Source of the DNA: Sulfuricurvum sp. | Lineage (GTDB): Bacteria; Campylobacterota; Campylobacteria; Campylobacterales; Sulfurimonadaceae | Reading direction: 5' to 3' | DNA length: 58,224 bases | Assembly: GCF_023229695.1 (NCBI RefSeq) | Contig: NZ_JALNYS010000012.1 | Span: 1 to 58,224, forward strand | Part shown: piece by piece, positions 24,778 to 32,550 of the stretch | How positions within the stretch are numbered: the first letter of the stretch is position 1 | How the letters are laid out: every line of letters starts with the position of its first letter | Translations under genes and position numbers: made by a program | Notes under the pieces: model-generated | Database searches by the model: none | Told to the model about the DNA's origin: nothing | The model's input: the letters and a program-made list of their open reading frames with translations, nothing else

Positions 24778-25152
24778 CTATTGTCCAAAAAGCTTAGAGT
24801 TTTTTAGAATGAAAGAACGAACCGCGTCACAGTTGAGGCCGTCGATTTCTAAGCACTGTTTGGCCTTCAAAATTACATCATCAGTATTTTTTGTTAATTT
24901 CATGTTTTGAAAATAGAATTGTTGAGATTTTCTCGAATCGTCGTTTCCGTAAAAGAATTTGCACAATTGATAATAGGCCATATCATCGATCGGGGGAAGT
25001 GTTTCATCGACATATTCTACTTTTAAGATTTCAGAGACTTGCATTGTTGTAAGTGTGTTATAAAAATCCAGAACAGCCGCGACACTTTTTGCTTCAATAT
25101 GTGCGGTTTTTGTTGTTGAACCTTGTTTTAATTGAACACGGTATTTAGGCAT
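24778..25152 (-). CDS. Phage protein, 124 residues
   Basis: Unrecognised. Begins with a basic beta segment (MPKYRVQLKQGSTTKTAHIEAKS) that resembles the start of small DNA- or RNA-binding proteins, then mixed helix including AYYQLCKFFYGN, and a C-terminal helical part with three cysteines. No membrane segment. Overlaps the 163-residue gene upstream by eight bases and ends at the edge of the intergenic hairpin region. Confidence 0.65.
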   Translation of the reverse strand: MPKYRVQLKQGSTTKTAHIEAKSVAAVLDFYNTLTTMQVSEILKVEYVDETLPPIDDMAYYQLCKFFYGNDDSRKSQQFYFQNMKLTKNTDDVILKAKQCLEIDGLNCDAVRSFILKNSKLFGQ

Positions 25153-25636
25153 TATGAATCCTTTTGAAGTTTTCTATGTTTTGAGGTTTGTTTAGACTGG
25201 TTAAAGAGTTTGGGAAATCAAAGCCAAGAGGTTTAAAAGTATCAAAGAAGTTTTCTGAATCGAAAGGGAAAAAGCTTGTTCTAAACTCTTTTAGTTCTTT
25301 CATCACTTTATTATTTAATATGATTGGTGAATCGTAAAGATCGATTTGATTCGGAAAGTTTATAAACGATGGGGCGTTTTTAACTTCGATGATGTTCGAT
25401 AAATGTAAAAATATCAGAGGATGGCAATATTTAGAATATCGATCATAGTCAAAGTATGAGTCATTACCTTTTTCAAAATATACGTCCAGATCATATTTTT
25501 CAGAATAGCAGACGAAAACAAAGTTATCTACTTTAAATTCTCCGGTTTGAACTTGTTCGATAAAGCCGAGTTTACCGAAGAGACCTTCTCTTCCCGGATA
25601 GCGATAACCAAAGACTAAGAGATCATTGTGAATCAT
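25145..25636 (-). CDS. Phage protein, 163 residues
   Basis: Unrecognised acidic and aromatic-rich protein (many F, Y, D and N residues: VYFEKGNDSYFDYDRYSKY). It looks globular with alternating strands in the first half and a loop-rich second half ending NIENFKRIHNA. Overlaps both neighbours by four to eight bases. No signal peptide, membrane span or known motif. Confidence 0.65.
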   Translation of the reverse strand: MIHNDLLVFGYRYPGREGLFGKLGFIEQVQTGEFKVDNFVFVCYSEKYDLDVYFEKGNDSYFDYDRYSKYCHPLIFLHLSNIIEVKNAPSFINFPNQIDLYDSPIILNNKVMKELKEFRTSFFPFDSENFFDTFKPLGFDFPNSLTSLNKPQNIENFKRIHNA

Positions 25637-25848
25637 GATTTTTTCGGGTCAATTGATTTTTTAGGATTTTGGTAACTGATGCCCAAATCCGTCAGTGGAT
25701 TTATTTCATAAGTAATTGATTTTAGATATTCTGCATTACCGCCAAATAATTTAACCAACTGTTCCATATATATCATGTTGTTATACATCATTTTTTGCTG
25801 AGATTCGTAAATCTTTGCAACATCGACGTTTATCATGTCATTTTTCAT
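25633..25848 (-). CDS. Phage protein, 71 residues
   Basis: Unrecognised small protein. A methionine-rich amphipathic helix covers about residues 8-45 (YESQQKMMYNNMIYMEQLVKLF), and the tail is polar and proline/lysine-rich. It starts nine bases after the 261-residue gene and overlaps the next start, so it belongs to the same operon. Confidence 0.6.
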   Translation of the reverse strand: MKNDMINVDVAKIYESQQKMMYNNMIYMEQLVKLFGGNAEYLKSITYEINPLTDLGISYQNPKKSIDPKKS

Positions 25849-25857
25849 TTTTTGTCC

Positions 25858-26643
25858 TTATGGTCGGAAGAATCCGAGAGCGTTTGTAAGATCTGTGAAA
25901 GTTCGAGCTATTCCGATTAATTTGCCGTTGCTGTCTTTTGTATAGATAAATTCATGAAGTTTATTTAATTCTGAAATCTCAATAGGTACAGCGTTAAAAT
26001 TATCACGACCGATAATTTTTTGCAAAATCAATTTATCTGATTCGCTATAAGTTCCCGTTAACGTTTTAATCATTAGAGAATCCGCGAAACTTTTGTTCTG
26101 CATCGATGCAAATCTTAGATCATGCCCTTCTCTTCTTATTGCTGTATCCATAGAAGAGTTTGAGGCACTGATAGTGTTTGCTACGTCGTGACCTGTATTA
26201 CGTCCGTTCAAAATAGTTTGCATAGCTTGGTAAACTTGACCGATAAACGAATTCGTTACGTCGGTTTGGGAATCGAAAAGTTTTAATCTGTTTAATGCTT
26301 TAACGCCTTTCATCGATTTGATACGTTTGCCAATACGGTCAAATGCGCCTTTGTTTCTAAGATAAAGAACGCTTATTACTGCTTCACCCGCCGCAAAGAC
26401 ATATTCGACAAATTTTTCTTCTCGTTTGATAACTTCCATCATCGCAGACATGAAAAGAAATGATGCGCCGCCCGCTAGAATCTCTCTCGCATAATTTACA
26501 CGTACACGTCCGTTTTCATCTTGTGTGTCTGGGTAGAGTTCCGTTAACTTTTCTGTAATCCATGTATTAACAAGAGAATAACCCACCATCATGGTTGCAT
26601 CTTCAGCCATATTTGTAACGGTTTGTTTTGCGATTACAGACAT
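25858..26643 (-). CDS. Phage membrane-associated protein, 261 residues
   Basis: First gene of the second promoter unit (promoter at 26671-26705). Two hydrophobic segments are visible (ILAGGASFLFMSAMMEVI, about 55-72, and EYVFAAGEAVISVLYL, about 79-94), followed by a basic patch (RIGKRIKSMKGVKALNRLK) and a long helical/polar C-terminal part. This layout suits a capsid-internal membrane protein or scaffold. No Walker A motif, so it is not a packaging ATPase. Not recognised by family. Confidence 0.68.
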   Translation of the reverse strand: MSVIAKQTVTNMAEDATMMVGYSLVNTWITEKLTELYPDTQDENGRVRVNYAREILAGGASFLFMSAMMEVIKREEKFVEYVFAAGEAVISVLYLRNKGAFDRIGKRIKSMKGVKALNRLKLFDSQTDVTNSFIGQVYQAMQTILNGRNTGHDVANTISASNSSMDTAIRREGHDLRFASMQNKSFADSLMIKTLTGTYSESDKLILQKIIGRDNFNAVPIEISELNKLHEFIYTKDSNGKLIGIARTFTDLTNALGFFRP

Positions 26644-26670
26644 TGATTACCTTTAAATTTTAAAAGGAAA

Positions 26671-26705
26671 TCTATAATTAATTATGAAAGTCGGGCAATA
26701 TTGGA
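26671..26705 (-). promoter_or_regulatory. Phage promoter, copy 2 of a duplicated control element
   Basis: The 16-base TCCAATATTGCCCGAC (26705-26690) is the exact copy of 24471-24456. TTGCCC with a 16-base spacer leads to TATAGA at 26676-26671, 27 bases before the ATG of the 261-residue gene. Confidence 0.7.
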
Positions 26706-26752
26706 AAATGGGGGCTTTATGAATATCGTGAAATAGGAGAGTTTTAAGGTTT

Positions 26753-26774
26753 TAAAGTCCTCTAATAGAGGACT
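26753..26774 (-). terminator. Hairpin after the 282-residue gene, weak terminator
   Basis: A perfect 8-base stem AGTCCTCT/AGAGGACT with a three-base loop at 26756-26774, overlapping the stop codon of the 282-residue gene and followed on the minus strand by TTTAAAA. It would partly separate the upstream transcript from the unit that starts at 26705. Confidence 0.5.
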
Positions 26775-27621
26775 AAATTTTCGTGAAAGATGGCATGAAA
26801 GGATTATCCGTTGGATATTCGAATTTGGTTTCGTCGTTAAAAATGGCTGATCTTCCTACAAAAGGAATGGTCGGGAAGAAGTCGTTGCCGTCACTTTCTG
26901 GATTAATATCTTCATCATTAAATTCATCGTTGTTTGTATCAGTATGAAATTTTGCGTTAGCGGCAGATTCAGCAAGTTTTAATTCGTATGGTGAAAGTTC
27001 TTTTGCAACTGTTACGCCGTCGAGGTCTTTAATTTCACGCGGTGTCATTTCAATGGTTTTATCCATAGTGATAAGGTCAGCGGCAACCGAAAAGGGAATC
27101 GCGAATTCTGTTATTGTCTTATTAATAGCAAATAAAGCCGATGAAATACTAGAAAGATTCGATTCAAGTGTTCCAAAGAGCTTGACTGATAAAGCAGAGT
27201 TAGAAGTCAAAACATCGACAATGTTGTCAAGTGCTTCAACTTGATTTTGTTGATTCTTAAGTAGTGGAGAATCCGCGTTTTGTTTCGCTAAATCCTTGTT
27301 TCTTGCTTCATTTTTTGCAATTTGGTCTTTTTGAGCTTTGACTAAGTCTTTAGTCTGTACTTTTTGATTTTTAACAACCAAATCTTTAGAACTAACAATT
27401 TCTGCTAATAAATCTAAGCTATCGGCGGCCTGTTCCGTTTTTGAATATGGAACAATATCCGTTTTTCGATTATTTGGATGAATTAGAGAAGTATTGTTTT
27501 TTGCTAACTTTTGGGTTGGGGAAAGGTAATTTGCTAAAGATTTGAATTGTTTTGATTCAACTAAAGCGACAGTGCCTAAGGTAGCTAAACCAGAAATGAT
27601 TTCTAATTGTTTAACACCCAT
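26773..27621 (-). CDS. Phage membrane-anchored protein, 282 residues
   Basis: An N-terminal hydrophobic stretch (IISGLATLGTVALV, about 8-21), a long charged, probably coiled-coil region (about 75-130, KNQKVQTKDLVKAQKDQIAK and onward), a second amphipathic segment around FAINKTITEFAIPFSVAADLI and a strongly acidic low-complexity tail (TNNDEFNDEDINPESDGND). Not recognised. The anchor plus coiled coil suits a virion spike-base, membrane-tube or DNA-delivery protein. Confidence 0.65.
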   Translation of the reverse strand: MGVKQLEIISGLATLGTVALVESKQFKSLANYLSPTQKLAKNNTSLIHPNNRKTDIVPYSKTEQAADSLDLLAEIVSSKDLVVKNQKVQTKDLVKAQKDQIAKNEARNKDLAKQNADSPLLKNQQNQVEALDNIVDVLTSNSALSVKLFGTLESNLSSISSALFAINKTITEFAIPFSVAADLITMDKTIEMTPREIKDLDGVTVAKELSPYELKLAESAANAKFHTDTNNDEFNDEDINPESDGNDFFPTIPFVGRSAIFNDETKFEYPTDNPFMPSFTKI

Positions 27622-27630
27622 GTGAGCAAC

Positions 27631-27726
27631 CTAAAAAACTCCTAAATAGTGGAGAAATTGACCGATAATAAGACCTAGCATTGAGCCGCGCCATAAATGT
27701 ACTGAATTCCATAATCGTGAGAGCAT
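27631..27726 (-). CDS. Very small phage membrane protein, 31 residues
   Basis: ATG 27726 to TAG 27631 encodes a 31-residue peptide: a short basic/aromatic start and a single hydrophobic segment (SMLGLIIGQFLHYLGVF). AAAAGGGG lies five bases before the ATG, a better ribosome site than that of the overlapping alternative frame. It fills the gap between the 491- and 282-residue genes and resembles the tiny virion membrane proteins of membrane-containing or filamentous phages. Confidence 0.5.
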   Translation of the reverse strand: MLSRLWNSVHLWRGSMLGLIIGQFLHYLGVF

Positions 27727-27770
27727 TTAAACCCCTTTTAACTATTTTAATCATTTTACACCCCCGTATC

Positions 27771-29246
27771 TTAAACGGGGTTTACTGTTTGTGTAACAGC
27801 AATGAGAAAATCTTCAGGAGCCGACAAAGTTCGTCCAGTTGAATCCATAAGATCATAGGAAGTTGTGTATTGATTATCCGCGATAATCATAATGTAGCTT
27901 CTTACTACAACGTAAGTGCCTTCACGACCCTTTACCATTACAAATGTGCCGTCAATATGTTCACAGCCTACGCCGTTGAGGCTTGTAAGCGTTGCCGGGA
28001 TTGTGAGGACAGATTTATCGTACGGGTATTGAATTTTATAGGCTTCGTGTTGTGCTGTGATCGTTGCGATTTGGTCGTTAACCGATGCTTTATAAGTGTC
28101 ATATTCGGTTTGCAATGCCGTTAAATTTTCGGTGAGTTTTGTTTCGATGAGGGTTGCGTAGTGATCGCTAAATTTAGCATCAGCTTTTGCGGTTGCAGCC
28201 TCATCTAATGCAGTTTGAACGGTGACAAGATTATCGGCTAATTGTGTGTTTAGTGAAGCAATAGCAGATTTTACGGCAGTATTTTCAGCATTAACAGCAG
28301 AGAGTTCAGCGTTGTATCGGTTTGCATCGGCGATTGCGATGTTTTTGAGGCCGATTTGGTTTGTGATCTCATCTTGCAAAATTGTGTTCATAGATTGAAG
28401 ATTGCTTATCATTGTATCACTCGTTGATGTGTCACTGTTTGCAAAGAGTGCACTTACATCGATTGCATGTAATGGGCTTGAATCGATTCGGCAATTTTCG
28501 TTGATATGAAGGACAGCATCAACATAGCTTCTAAAGTAGCGACCGTTTACCCGAAGGTAATATTTTTCCTCAGTGCTTGAAATATCAAAGACAGTTCCGG
28601 CAGGAAGTCCGTACCACTCAACGTCAAAACTTGCCATATCCGTATTTATATCAAATAGTAATTTGATATTTTCGATAACAGCTACATCATTTGCGGCGTT
28701 CCAATCGCAAAAGTTTGAATAATTACTATTAAGCAGTGTTCCGTTTTTATAGCACTCAACTATAAAAGGATGGTTTCCGAATTGATCCGTATTAAGTTGC
28801 ATTGTGTCGTAACGAATACGGAAAGTGTAATTAAAGCCAATCATTCGATTAAACGGTGCGACGGATGGAGCGTTACCGGTTCCGTTAGATATAAAAGATG
28901 GGAAAAGATTGTCTGGAATTGGAATGATTTTAGTCCCTGTATTTACAAGTGTGAAGCCGCTTGTTGCGTAGGATGGAACCGGAGTACCGTTAACGTAAAT
29001 GTATTCAGCATCGAAAGTAAGAACATTTGTTGTTGAGTCTTTTATTTCAATTTGTGTGTAGTGAAATCCAACTATGTCTTTAATATCGACGCTTTTTGTA
29101 AAGTCGACAGTAGCTTTTCCGTTAGTGTACGACAACCAAGGAGCTGTAAAATATTTTGATGGAGCGACAGCATAATCTTGTTTTACGTTTGTGTATTCTC
29201 TTATTATGAATCCAGTGCCGCTTATTTCAATATAAAATGTGTTCAT
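27771..29246 (-). CDS. Phage fibre/spike-like protein with central coiled coil, 491 residues
   Basis: Largest prophage gene. Residues 1 to about 265 are beta-rich and aromatic, about 270-405 form a long alanine/asparagine-rich coiled coil (NLQSMNTILQDEITNQIGLK onward, with repeated AL.TE..T blocks), and the last 85 residues form a small beta domain (GREGTYVVVRSYIMIIADN). This head-stalk-head architecture is typical of trimeric receptor-binding spikes. It overlaps the preceding small membrane protein gene by 20 bases. Family not recognised; adhesin function is inference. A CCCCGT/ACGGGG hairpin covers its stop codon (27762-27780). Confidence 0.7.
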   Translation of the reverse strand: MNTFYIEISGTGFIIREYTNVKQDYAVAPSKYFTAPWLSYTNGKATVDFTKSVDIKDIVGFHYTQIEIKDSTTNVLTFDAEYIYVNGTPVPSYATSGFTLVNTGTKIIPIPDNLFPSFISNGTGNAPSVAPFNRMIGFNYTFRIRYDTMQLNTDQFGNHPFIVECYKNGTLLNSNYSNFCDWNAANDVAVIENIKLLFDINTDMASFDVEWYGLPAGTVFDISSTEEKYYLRVNGRYFRSYVDAVLHINENCRIDSSPLHAIDVSALFANSDTSTSDTMISNLQSMNTILQDEITNQIGLKNIAIADANRYNAELSAVNAENTAVKSAIASLNTQLADNLVTVQTALDEAATAKADAKFSDHYATLIETKLTENLTALQTEYDTYKASVNDQIATITAQHEAYKIQYPYDKSVLTIPATLTSLNGVGCEHIDGTFVMVKGREGTYVVVRSYIMIIADNQYTTSYDLMDSTGRTLSAPEDFLIAVTQTVNPV

Positions 29247-29445
29247 TTGATTCTCCTATCATTTCGTGTGATGTCACAGCGTTAACCGCTAGTTGATCTA
29301 CTGTGTTGTTGTTTTTGGGTTGTAAATATGTACAACCAAGTTGGACAACTTGTAAAACTTTGTCGTCTTTTTTAGAATCACTGTTTTTTGTGTACATTTT
29401 AATTATCTCGACAGCGAGAGGGACTAGGAGGGTGATAAAGTTCAT
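29227..29445 (-). CDS. Small phage membrane protein, 72 residues
   Basis: Starts with a hydrophobic helix (NFITLLVPLAVEIIKMY, about 2-18), which could be a signal or anchor, followed by a lysine/aspartate-rich turn and a polar tail. It lies nine bases after Rep and overlaps the spike gene, so it is likely co-made with the latter. Not recognised. Confidence 0.6.
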   Translation of the reverse strand: MNFITLLVPLAVEIIKMYTKNSDSKKDDKVLQVVQLGCTYLQPKNNNTVDQLAVNAVTSHEMIGESNEHILY

Positions 29446-29454
29446 GTTTTTCCT

Positions 29455-30798
29455 TTAAAATATGGGTTGGTGGGCGGATTCCGCCACGTATGGGGATACA
29501 ATTTGACCGATATAAAAATCTAAATTATCTTTTACAGAATCATCAACTTCGATGATGTCTAACCCCAGTTTTCTTTGTTTTTCAATTTTAAGCATGTAAT
29601 CAGCGGTTTTTTTGTAACCGTTATCGATAAGACCGATTTCGTGATTTTTAAGTGATCTTTCCTCTGCTTGTCGCATTACCATAGCCTGTAATTCAGGTGT
29701 GTATTCTCCATAGTGCTTAATAATTGTTGAGATGCAAGCACAAACGGAGTTCATCGCGTAGATTGGAAGTGATTGTTTCACTTGATTAAAACGAAAATAA
29801 AAATCTGCTTTCGTTGCGTTATAAAAAGTAATAAGTTTCCAAAAATCGTGTAGATCAGCTTTATTTTTCAATCGTTTAATCGCTGTTTTAGTGTAAGGTT
29901 TTGGGATGCCAGATTTTAAGATTCTGTATCCGAGGATTAGACTGATAACAGTTTCTTGATCTAGGTCTTTCATGGAATAGTAAGAGTGACAAAAAGTCCA
30001 GATTGAAGGCAAATTGTTTAATAGAACTTCGGTGAATTCAAATGATTCTTTATAAGCATTGAAAAGAGTTTTTAAGATTGGTTTTCTGATTTGAAACTCG
30101 ATGCGCCAGACCGGATTTTCTTCGTTATAGTCTGGGTTTTTATTCCATAGTAATTGAGAGTGTGCAGAATCCGGATGTATTTTTATCTCTTTTGATTTAT
30201 TGTAGATACGTAATAAATTGTTTGATGAGCCGAAATACATGGTTTCGAGTTCTTCTGAATTAAAAATCATGTGGCGGCCTAGTTCGCCACCGTCGCCTTC
30301 AATGTACTTAGCTTTTGTCGTGTAGTTTTTAAATCGTTTCATATCAAGTAATGTAAAGTTATAACCCTGTGTATCAGCCGCAAGGTGTATTTCTTGAGCT
30401 TTTGAAATGTAATCTTTATGAATGTAGGTTTGAACGAATTTTTTAACCGTTTCATATGCGTCTTTGATACCGTATTTGACGAGATACGATGCGCGGTATT
30501 CGATTTTTATGGAAGGGTTTTTATCCGTTTTTGTGTCGCCGCGTTTGCGAAATGCTATTGAAATATCTTGATTTTTCATAGTTACGGAATAGCCCGTAAT
30601 TGACGTTGCCATTACTTGAAATTTGATTCCACCAACCACAAAATTGACAAAGCGTAGATCATTGTTTTGATGATGGATGAATTGTGCTTCTTCTTTGAAT
30701 TCCATCAAAGCGCAAATAAATTTGTTGTATTCGATGGTGTCGCCTTTGAGGTATAAAGCCTCTTTAAAAGTGTCAACGTGTTGAGAGATGAGAATCAT
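29455..30798 (-). CDS. Rolling-circle replication initiator, Rep_trans / replication initiation factor type
   Basis: A 447-residue protein whose centre matches the replication initiation factor family (PF02486; pT181 RepC and CTX-phage RstA type): AQEIHLAADTQGYNF (about 134-148) stands where the family has its R-x-D-hydrophobic-A-x-D strand, then TMYFGSSNNLLRIYNKSKEI (187-206) and WRIEFQIRKP (231-240). Y199 in the IYNK motif is the likely nicking tyrosine. Such proteins cut one strand at a double-strand origin and start rolling-circle replication. The C-terminal 200 residues are helical and may recruit a helicase. A dense operon of tiny genes precedes it. This is the main evidence that the element has an ssDNA or RCR life style. 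Confidence 0.82.
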   Translation of the reverse strand: MILISQHVDTFKEALYLKGDTIEYNKFICALMEFKEEAQFIHHQNNDLRFVNFVVGGIKFQVMATSITGYSVTMKNQDISIAFRKRGDTKTDKNPSIKIEYRASYLVKYGIKDAYETVKKFVQTYIHKDYISKAQEIHLAADTQGYNFTLLDMKRFKNYTTKAKYIEGDGGELGRHMIFNSEELETMYFGSSNNLLRIYNKSKEIKIHPDSAHSQLLWNKNPDYNEENPVWRIEFQIRKPILKTLFNAYKESFEFTEVLLNNLPSIWTFCHSYYSMKDLDQETVISLILGYRILKSGIPKPYTKTAIKRLKNKADLHDFWKLITFYNATKADFYFRFNQVKQSLPIYAMNSVCACISTIIKHYGEYTPELQAMVMRQAEERSLKNHEIGLIDNGYKKTADYMLKIEKQRKLGLDIIEVDDSVKDNLDFYIGQIVSPYVAESAHQPIF

Positions 30799-30983
30799 TT
30801 TAAATCACCGTTCATAATTGATTGGGTAAATAAGTGTAAAGCAAAACATTCTTCAATGTAAGCGTCTTTATCAATGTAATTTGATTTATCAGAATCACTC
30901 ATTTTTTCCCAATGATCAGAAGATTCATTATAGACACGCATAAATTGCAAAAATTCTTTAACAGCTTGTAGATAGTTTCTCAT
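30795..30983 (-). CDS. Small phage protein, 62 residues
   Basis: Acidic helical protein (LQAVKEFLQFMRVYNESSDHWEKMSD and YIEECFALHLFTQSI stretches) with overlaps of four bases on both sides (upstream 64-residue gene, downstream Rep). Possibly a Rep accessory or regulatory protein; not recognised. Confidence 0.55.
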   Translation of the reverse strand: MRNYLQAVKEFLQFMRVYNESSDHWEKMSDSDKSNYIDKDAYIEECFALHLFTQSIMNGDLK

Positions 30984-31174
30984 TGTTTATCCTGCTTTAT
31001 TGCGTATAAAGGGAATTGACGAGTAATGCCATCATCACAGTGGCAAGAGTAATAGGATTCATCGATGTAGTGAATGCCATCATCATAGAAAACTTTTCTT
31101 ACGTGTTTATGAAAAGAGAGAACAACACCTTTCACCGTTGGCACTTTGAAATGAACGAATCGAAGTCCTACCAT
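30980..31174 (-). CDS. Small phage protein, 64 residues
   Basis: Mainly beta-strand pattern (LRFVHFKVPTVKGVVLSFHKH) with a HYIDESYYSCHCDD segment containing two cysteines and three histidines in the protein, a possible metal site. Overlaps both neighbours by a few bases. Not recognised. Confidence 0.55.
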   Translation of the reverse strand: MVGLRFVHFKVPTVKGVVLSFHKHVRKVFYDDGIHYIDESYYSCHCDDGITRQFPLYAIKQDKQ

Positions 31175-31347
31175 TTTAAAACCTCGCCATCAAATGTGAA
31201 ATCTGGAAGGCGGCAATCCCAAGGTACCTTTTTAAAATCAATTCCTTCGTTAATGAAGTCATTGAAAAAATTGCAATATTCACCTTTTAAATGTGTGCAA
31301 TAGTTGCAAGGCTCTAAAAAGAGATCATCTTCAATAATAGTGATCAT
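31168..31347 (-). CDS. Small four-cysteine phage protein, 59 residues
   Basis: ATG 31347 to TAG 31168; the ATGA overlap with the 133-residue gene and the seven-base overlap with the next gene place it firmly in the operon. The product has C14, C17, C25 and C45 (PCNYCTHLKGEYC, then DC), a plausible zinc site, and an acidic start. It shares the compact style of its neighbours. Function unknown. Confidence 0.6.
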   Translation of the reverse strand: MITIIEDDLFLEPCNYCTHLKGEYCNFFNDFINEGIDFKKVPWDCRLPDFTFDGEVLKW

Positions 31348-31745
31348 TTGACACCATCCATGTATTTATCTTGTAATTGCGCTAAACGTGCTTTTTTGGA
31401 ATCTGAAAAAGGTACACTTAACCCCCTTGTTAATCCAGCTCGGGAAAACCTTTTTTCGAGTCCAGAAAAGGCCGTATGGTCACCCATTGTGTTAGAAAGG
31501 AACGTCAAAGTCGAAAGGTATCTTTTTGAGAGTTCAAAGATTTCTTTCAAAATTGGAGTTATGGAAGGACTGTTAAACTCTTTTTTAAAGTAGCCGGAGT
31601 GAGTACGATAGAATGAGCATTTATTCATAGTAAATGATTCGATGATACTGTCACCCCATGAGATTGTACGGGGTGGAAATGATTCAACACCATCATCTAA
31701 GCGACCGCCATTAAATGCGATTTGATCAATGTTTTCGATAATCAT
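31344..31745 (-). CDS. Phage protein, 133 residues
   Basis: Unrecognised; begins MIIENIDQIAFNGG, contains a serine/threonine-rich middle and a C-terminal basic helix (SDSKKARLAQLQDKYMDG). No membrane span or catalytic motif. Overlaps both the 79-residue gene upstream (20 bases) and the four-cysteine gene downstream. Confidence 0.6.
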   Translation of the reverse strand: MIIENIDQIAFNGGRLDDGVESFPPRTISWGDSIIESFTMNKCSFYRTHSGYFKKEFNSPSITPILKEIFELSKRYLSTLTFLSNTMGDHTAFSGLEKRFSRAGLTRGLSVPFSDSKKARLAQLQDKYMDGVK

Positions 31746-31965
31746 TGTTATCTGCCTTGTATTTTTGCAAACTAGTTAAGATTCGGCTCCATTCAGCAAG
31801 ATAGCCGCGTTTAACGCCGTTTGAAAGCTTGTATCTGGAAACGCTAATAGCCCGTTCAATTGTGATATCATCATCAATAAAGAAGCGAAATTGTTTTATG
31901 AGTTCTTCAGGCGTGTATCGGTGAAGAGAGATGTTCTCTTTTATAAATTCAATATCAATAAACAT
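31726..31965 (-). CDS. Phage protein, 79 residues
   Basis: Unrecognised helical protein with a central basic stretch (ERAISVSRYKLSNGVKRGYLAEW) that could contact nucleic acid. Follows the 128-residue gene by 29 bases. Confidence 0.55.
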   Translation of the reverse strand: MFIDIEFIKENISLHRYTPEELIKQFRFFIDDDITIERAISVSRYKLSNGVKRGYLAEWSRILTSLQKYKADNNDYRKH

Positions 31966-31994
31966 CGTGTATCCTTTCCCCCAAAGGGGATTTA

Positions 31995-32381
31995 TTAAGA
32001 TTCGAAGCGTAAAGGGATAAGGCCGTCCTGTTCTTTTCCGAAAACTTTCACTTTTCCGTGACGTGCAATGAGCAGGTATTCTCCAAATTCTTCAACACTA
32101 TTAAAAAGGTTTTCATCGTTGATCGGTAATTCTAAGCTTCCGCCTGTATATCCGAAAGTAATTGACATTGGAGGCGTGTAAAACATTGGATTACCATCTT
32201 CATCATGTACGGGCATATTGTCTTTCATGCGCGGTTTGGCTTGACCAACATACTTTTTGGTGATTTGACCGAAAATCTTTGTTTCGTTCAAAATACGACG
32301 AGCCGCACGTTTGCGGTCTAGTTCTAGATATTGCTCTAAAGTCATTGGAGTTTCGTTTTGTTGTGTTATTTCTTTAGACAT
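31995..32381 (-). CDS. Phage protein, 128 residues, single-stranded DNA-binding candidate
   Basis: No family hit from memory. Helical N-terminus (LEQYLELDRKRAARRILNE) followed by a beta-rich part with aromatic and basic residues (FGQITKKYVGQAKPRM, MFYTPPMSITFGYTGGSLEL, KVKVFGKEQDGLIPLRF). An early, probably well expressed gene in an RCR element, between the HTH gene and the Rep operon, is where filamentous phages keep their ssDNA-binding protein. That role is inference only. Its start overlaps the HTH gene stop. Confidence 0.6.
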   Translation of the reverse strand: MSKEITQQNETPMTLEQYLELDRKRAARRILNETKIFGQITKKYVGQAKPRMKDNMPVHDEDGNPMFYTPPMSITFGYTGGSLELPINDENLFNSVEEFGEYLLIARHGKVKVFGKEQDGLIPLRFES

Positions 32382-32550
32382 TTTGTTTTTCCTTTAATTT
32401 TTGATTGTAATTTTTAATAATACGATAAACCTGTGATCTATCGACGCCGCTTTCATTCGCTAATCTGTAACGTGTTATGTGTGTTTCTCCTCCTTCTAAA
32501 AGATCAAGTAATGTAATAAGCAATTTATCTGTTTGTGTTGGTTTTTTCAT
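32374..32550 (-). CDS. Small helix-turn-helix protein, 58 residues
   Basis: ATG 32550 to TAA 32374. The segment ITRYRLANESGVDRSQVYRIIKN (about 25-47) is a clear helix-turn-helix with a recognition helix ending RSQVYRI. Small size fits a phage repressor, an anti-repressor or a copy-control regulator of the Rep operon. Its first 26 bases lie inside the end of the recombinase gene, and its last 8 inside the next gene, so it was fitted between both by evolution of one operon. Confidence 0.7.
   Translation of the reverse strand: MKKPTQTDKLLITLLDLLEGGETHITRYRLANESGVDRSQVYRIIKNYNQKLKEKQNV

Noticed and set aside
24597..24788. 63-codon frame on the minus strand in the prophage intergenic region
   Set aside because: It is formed by the hairpins and the G-rich motif, gives a proline/leucine low-complexity product, has no ribosome site and overlaps the end of the 124-residue gene.
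27631..27750. Alternative 47-codon frame from ATG at about 27750 between the spike and 282-residue genes
   Set aside because: Weaker ribosome site and no recognisable feature; the overlapping 31-residue membrane peptide has a better start. Both remain possible.
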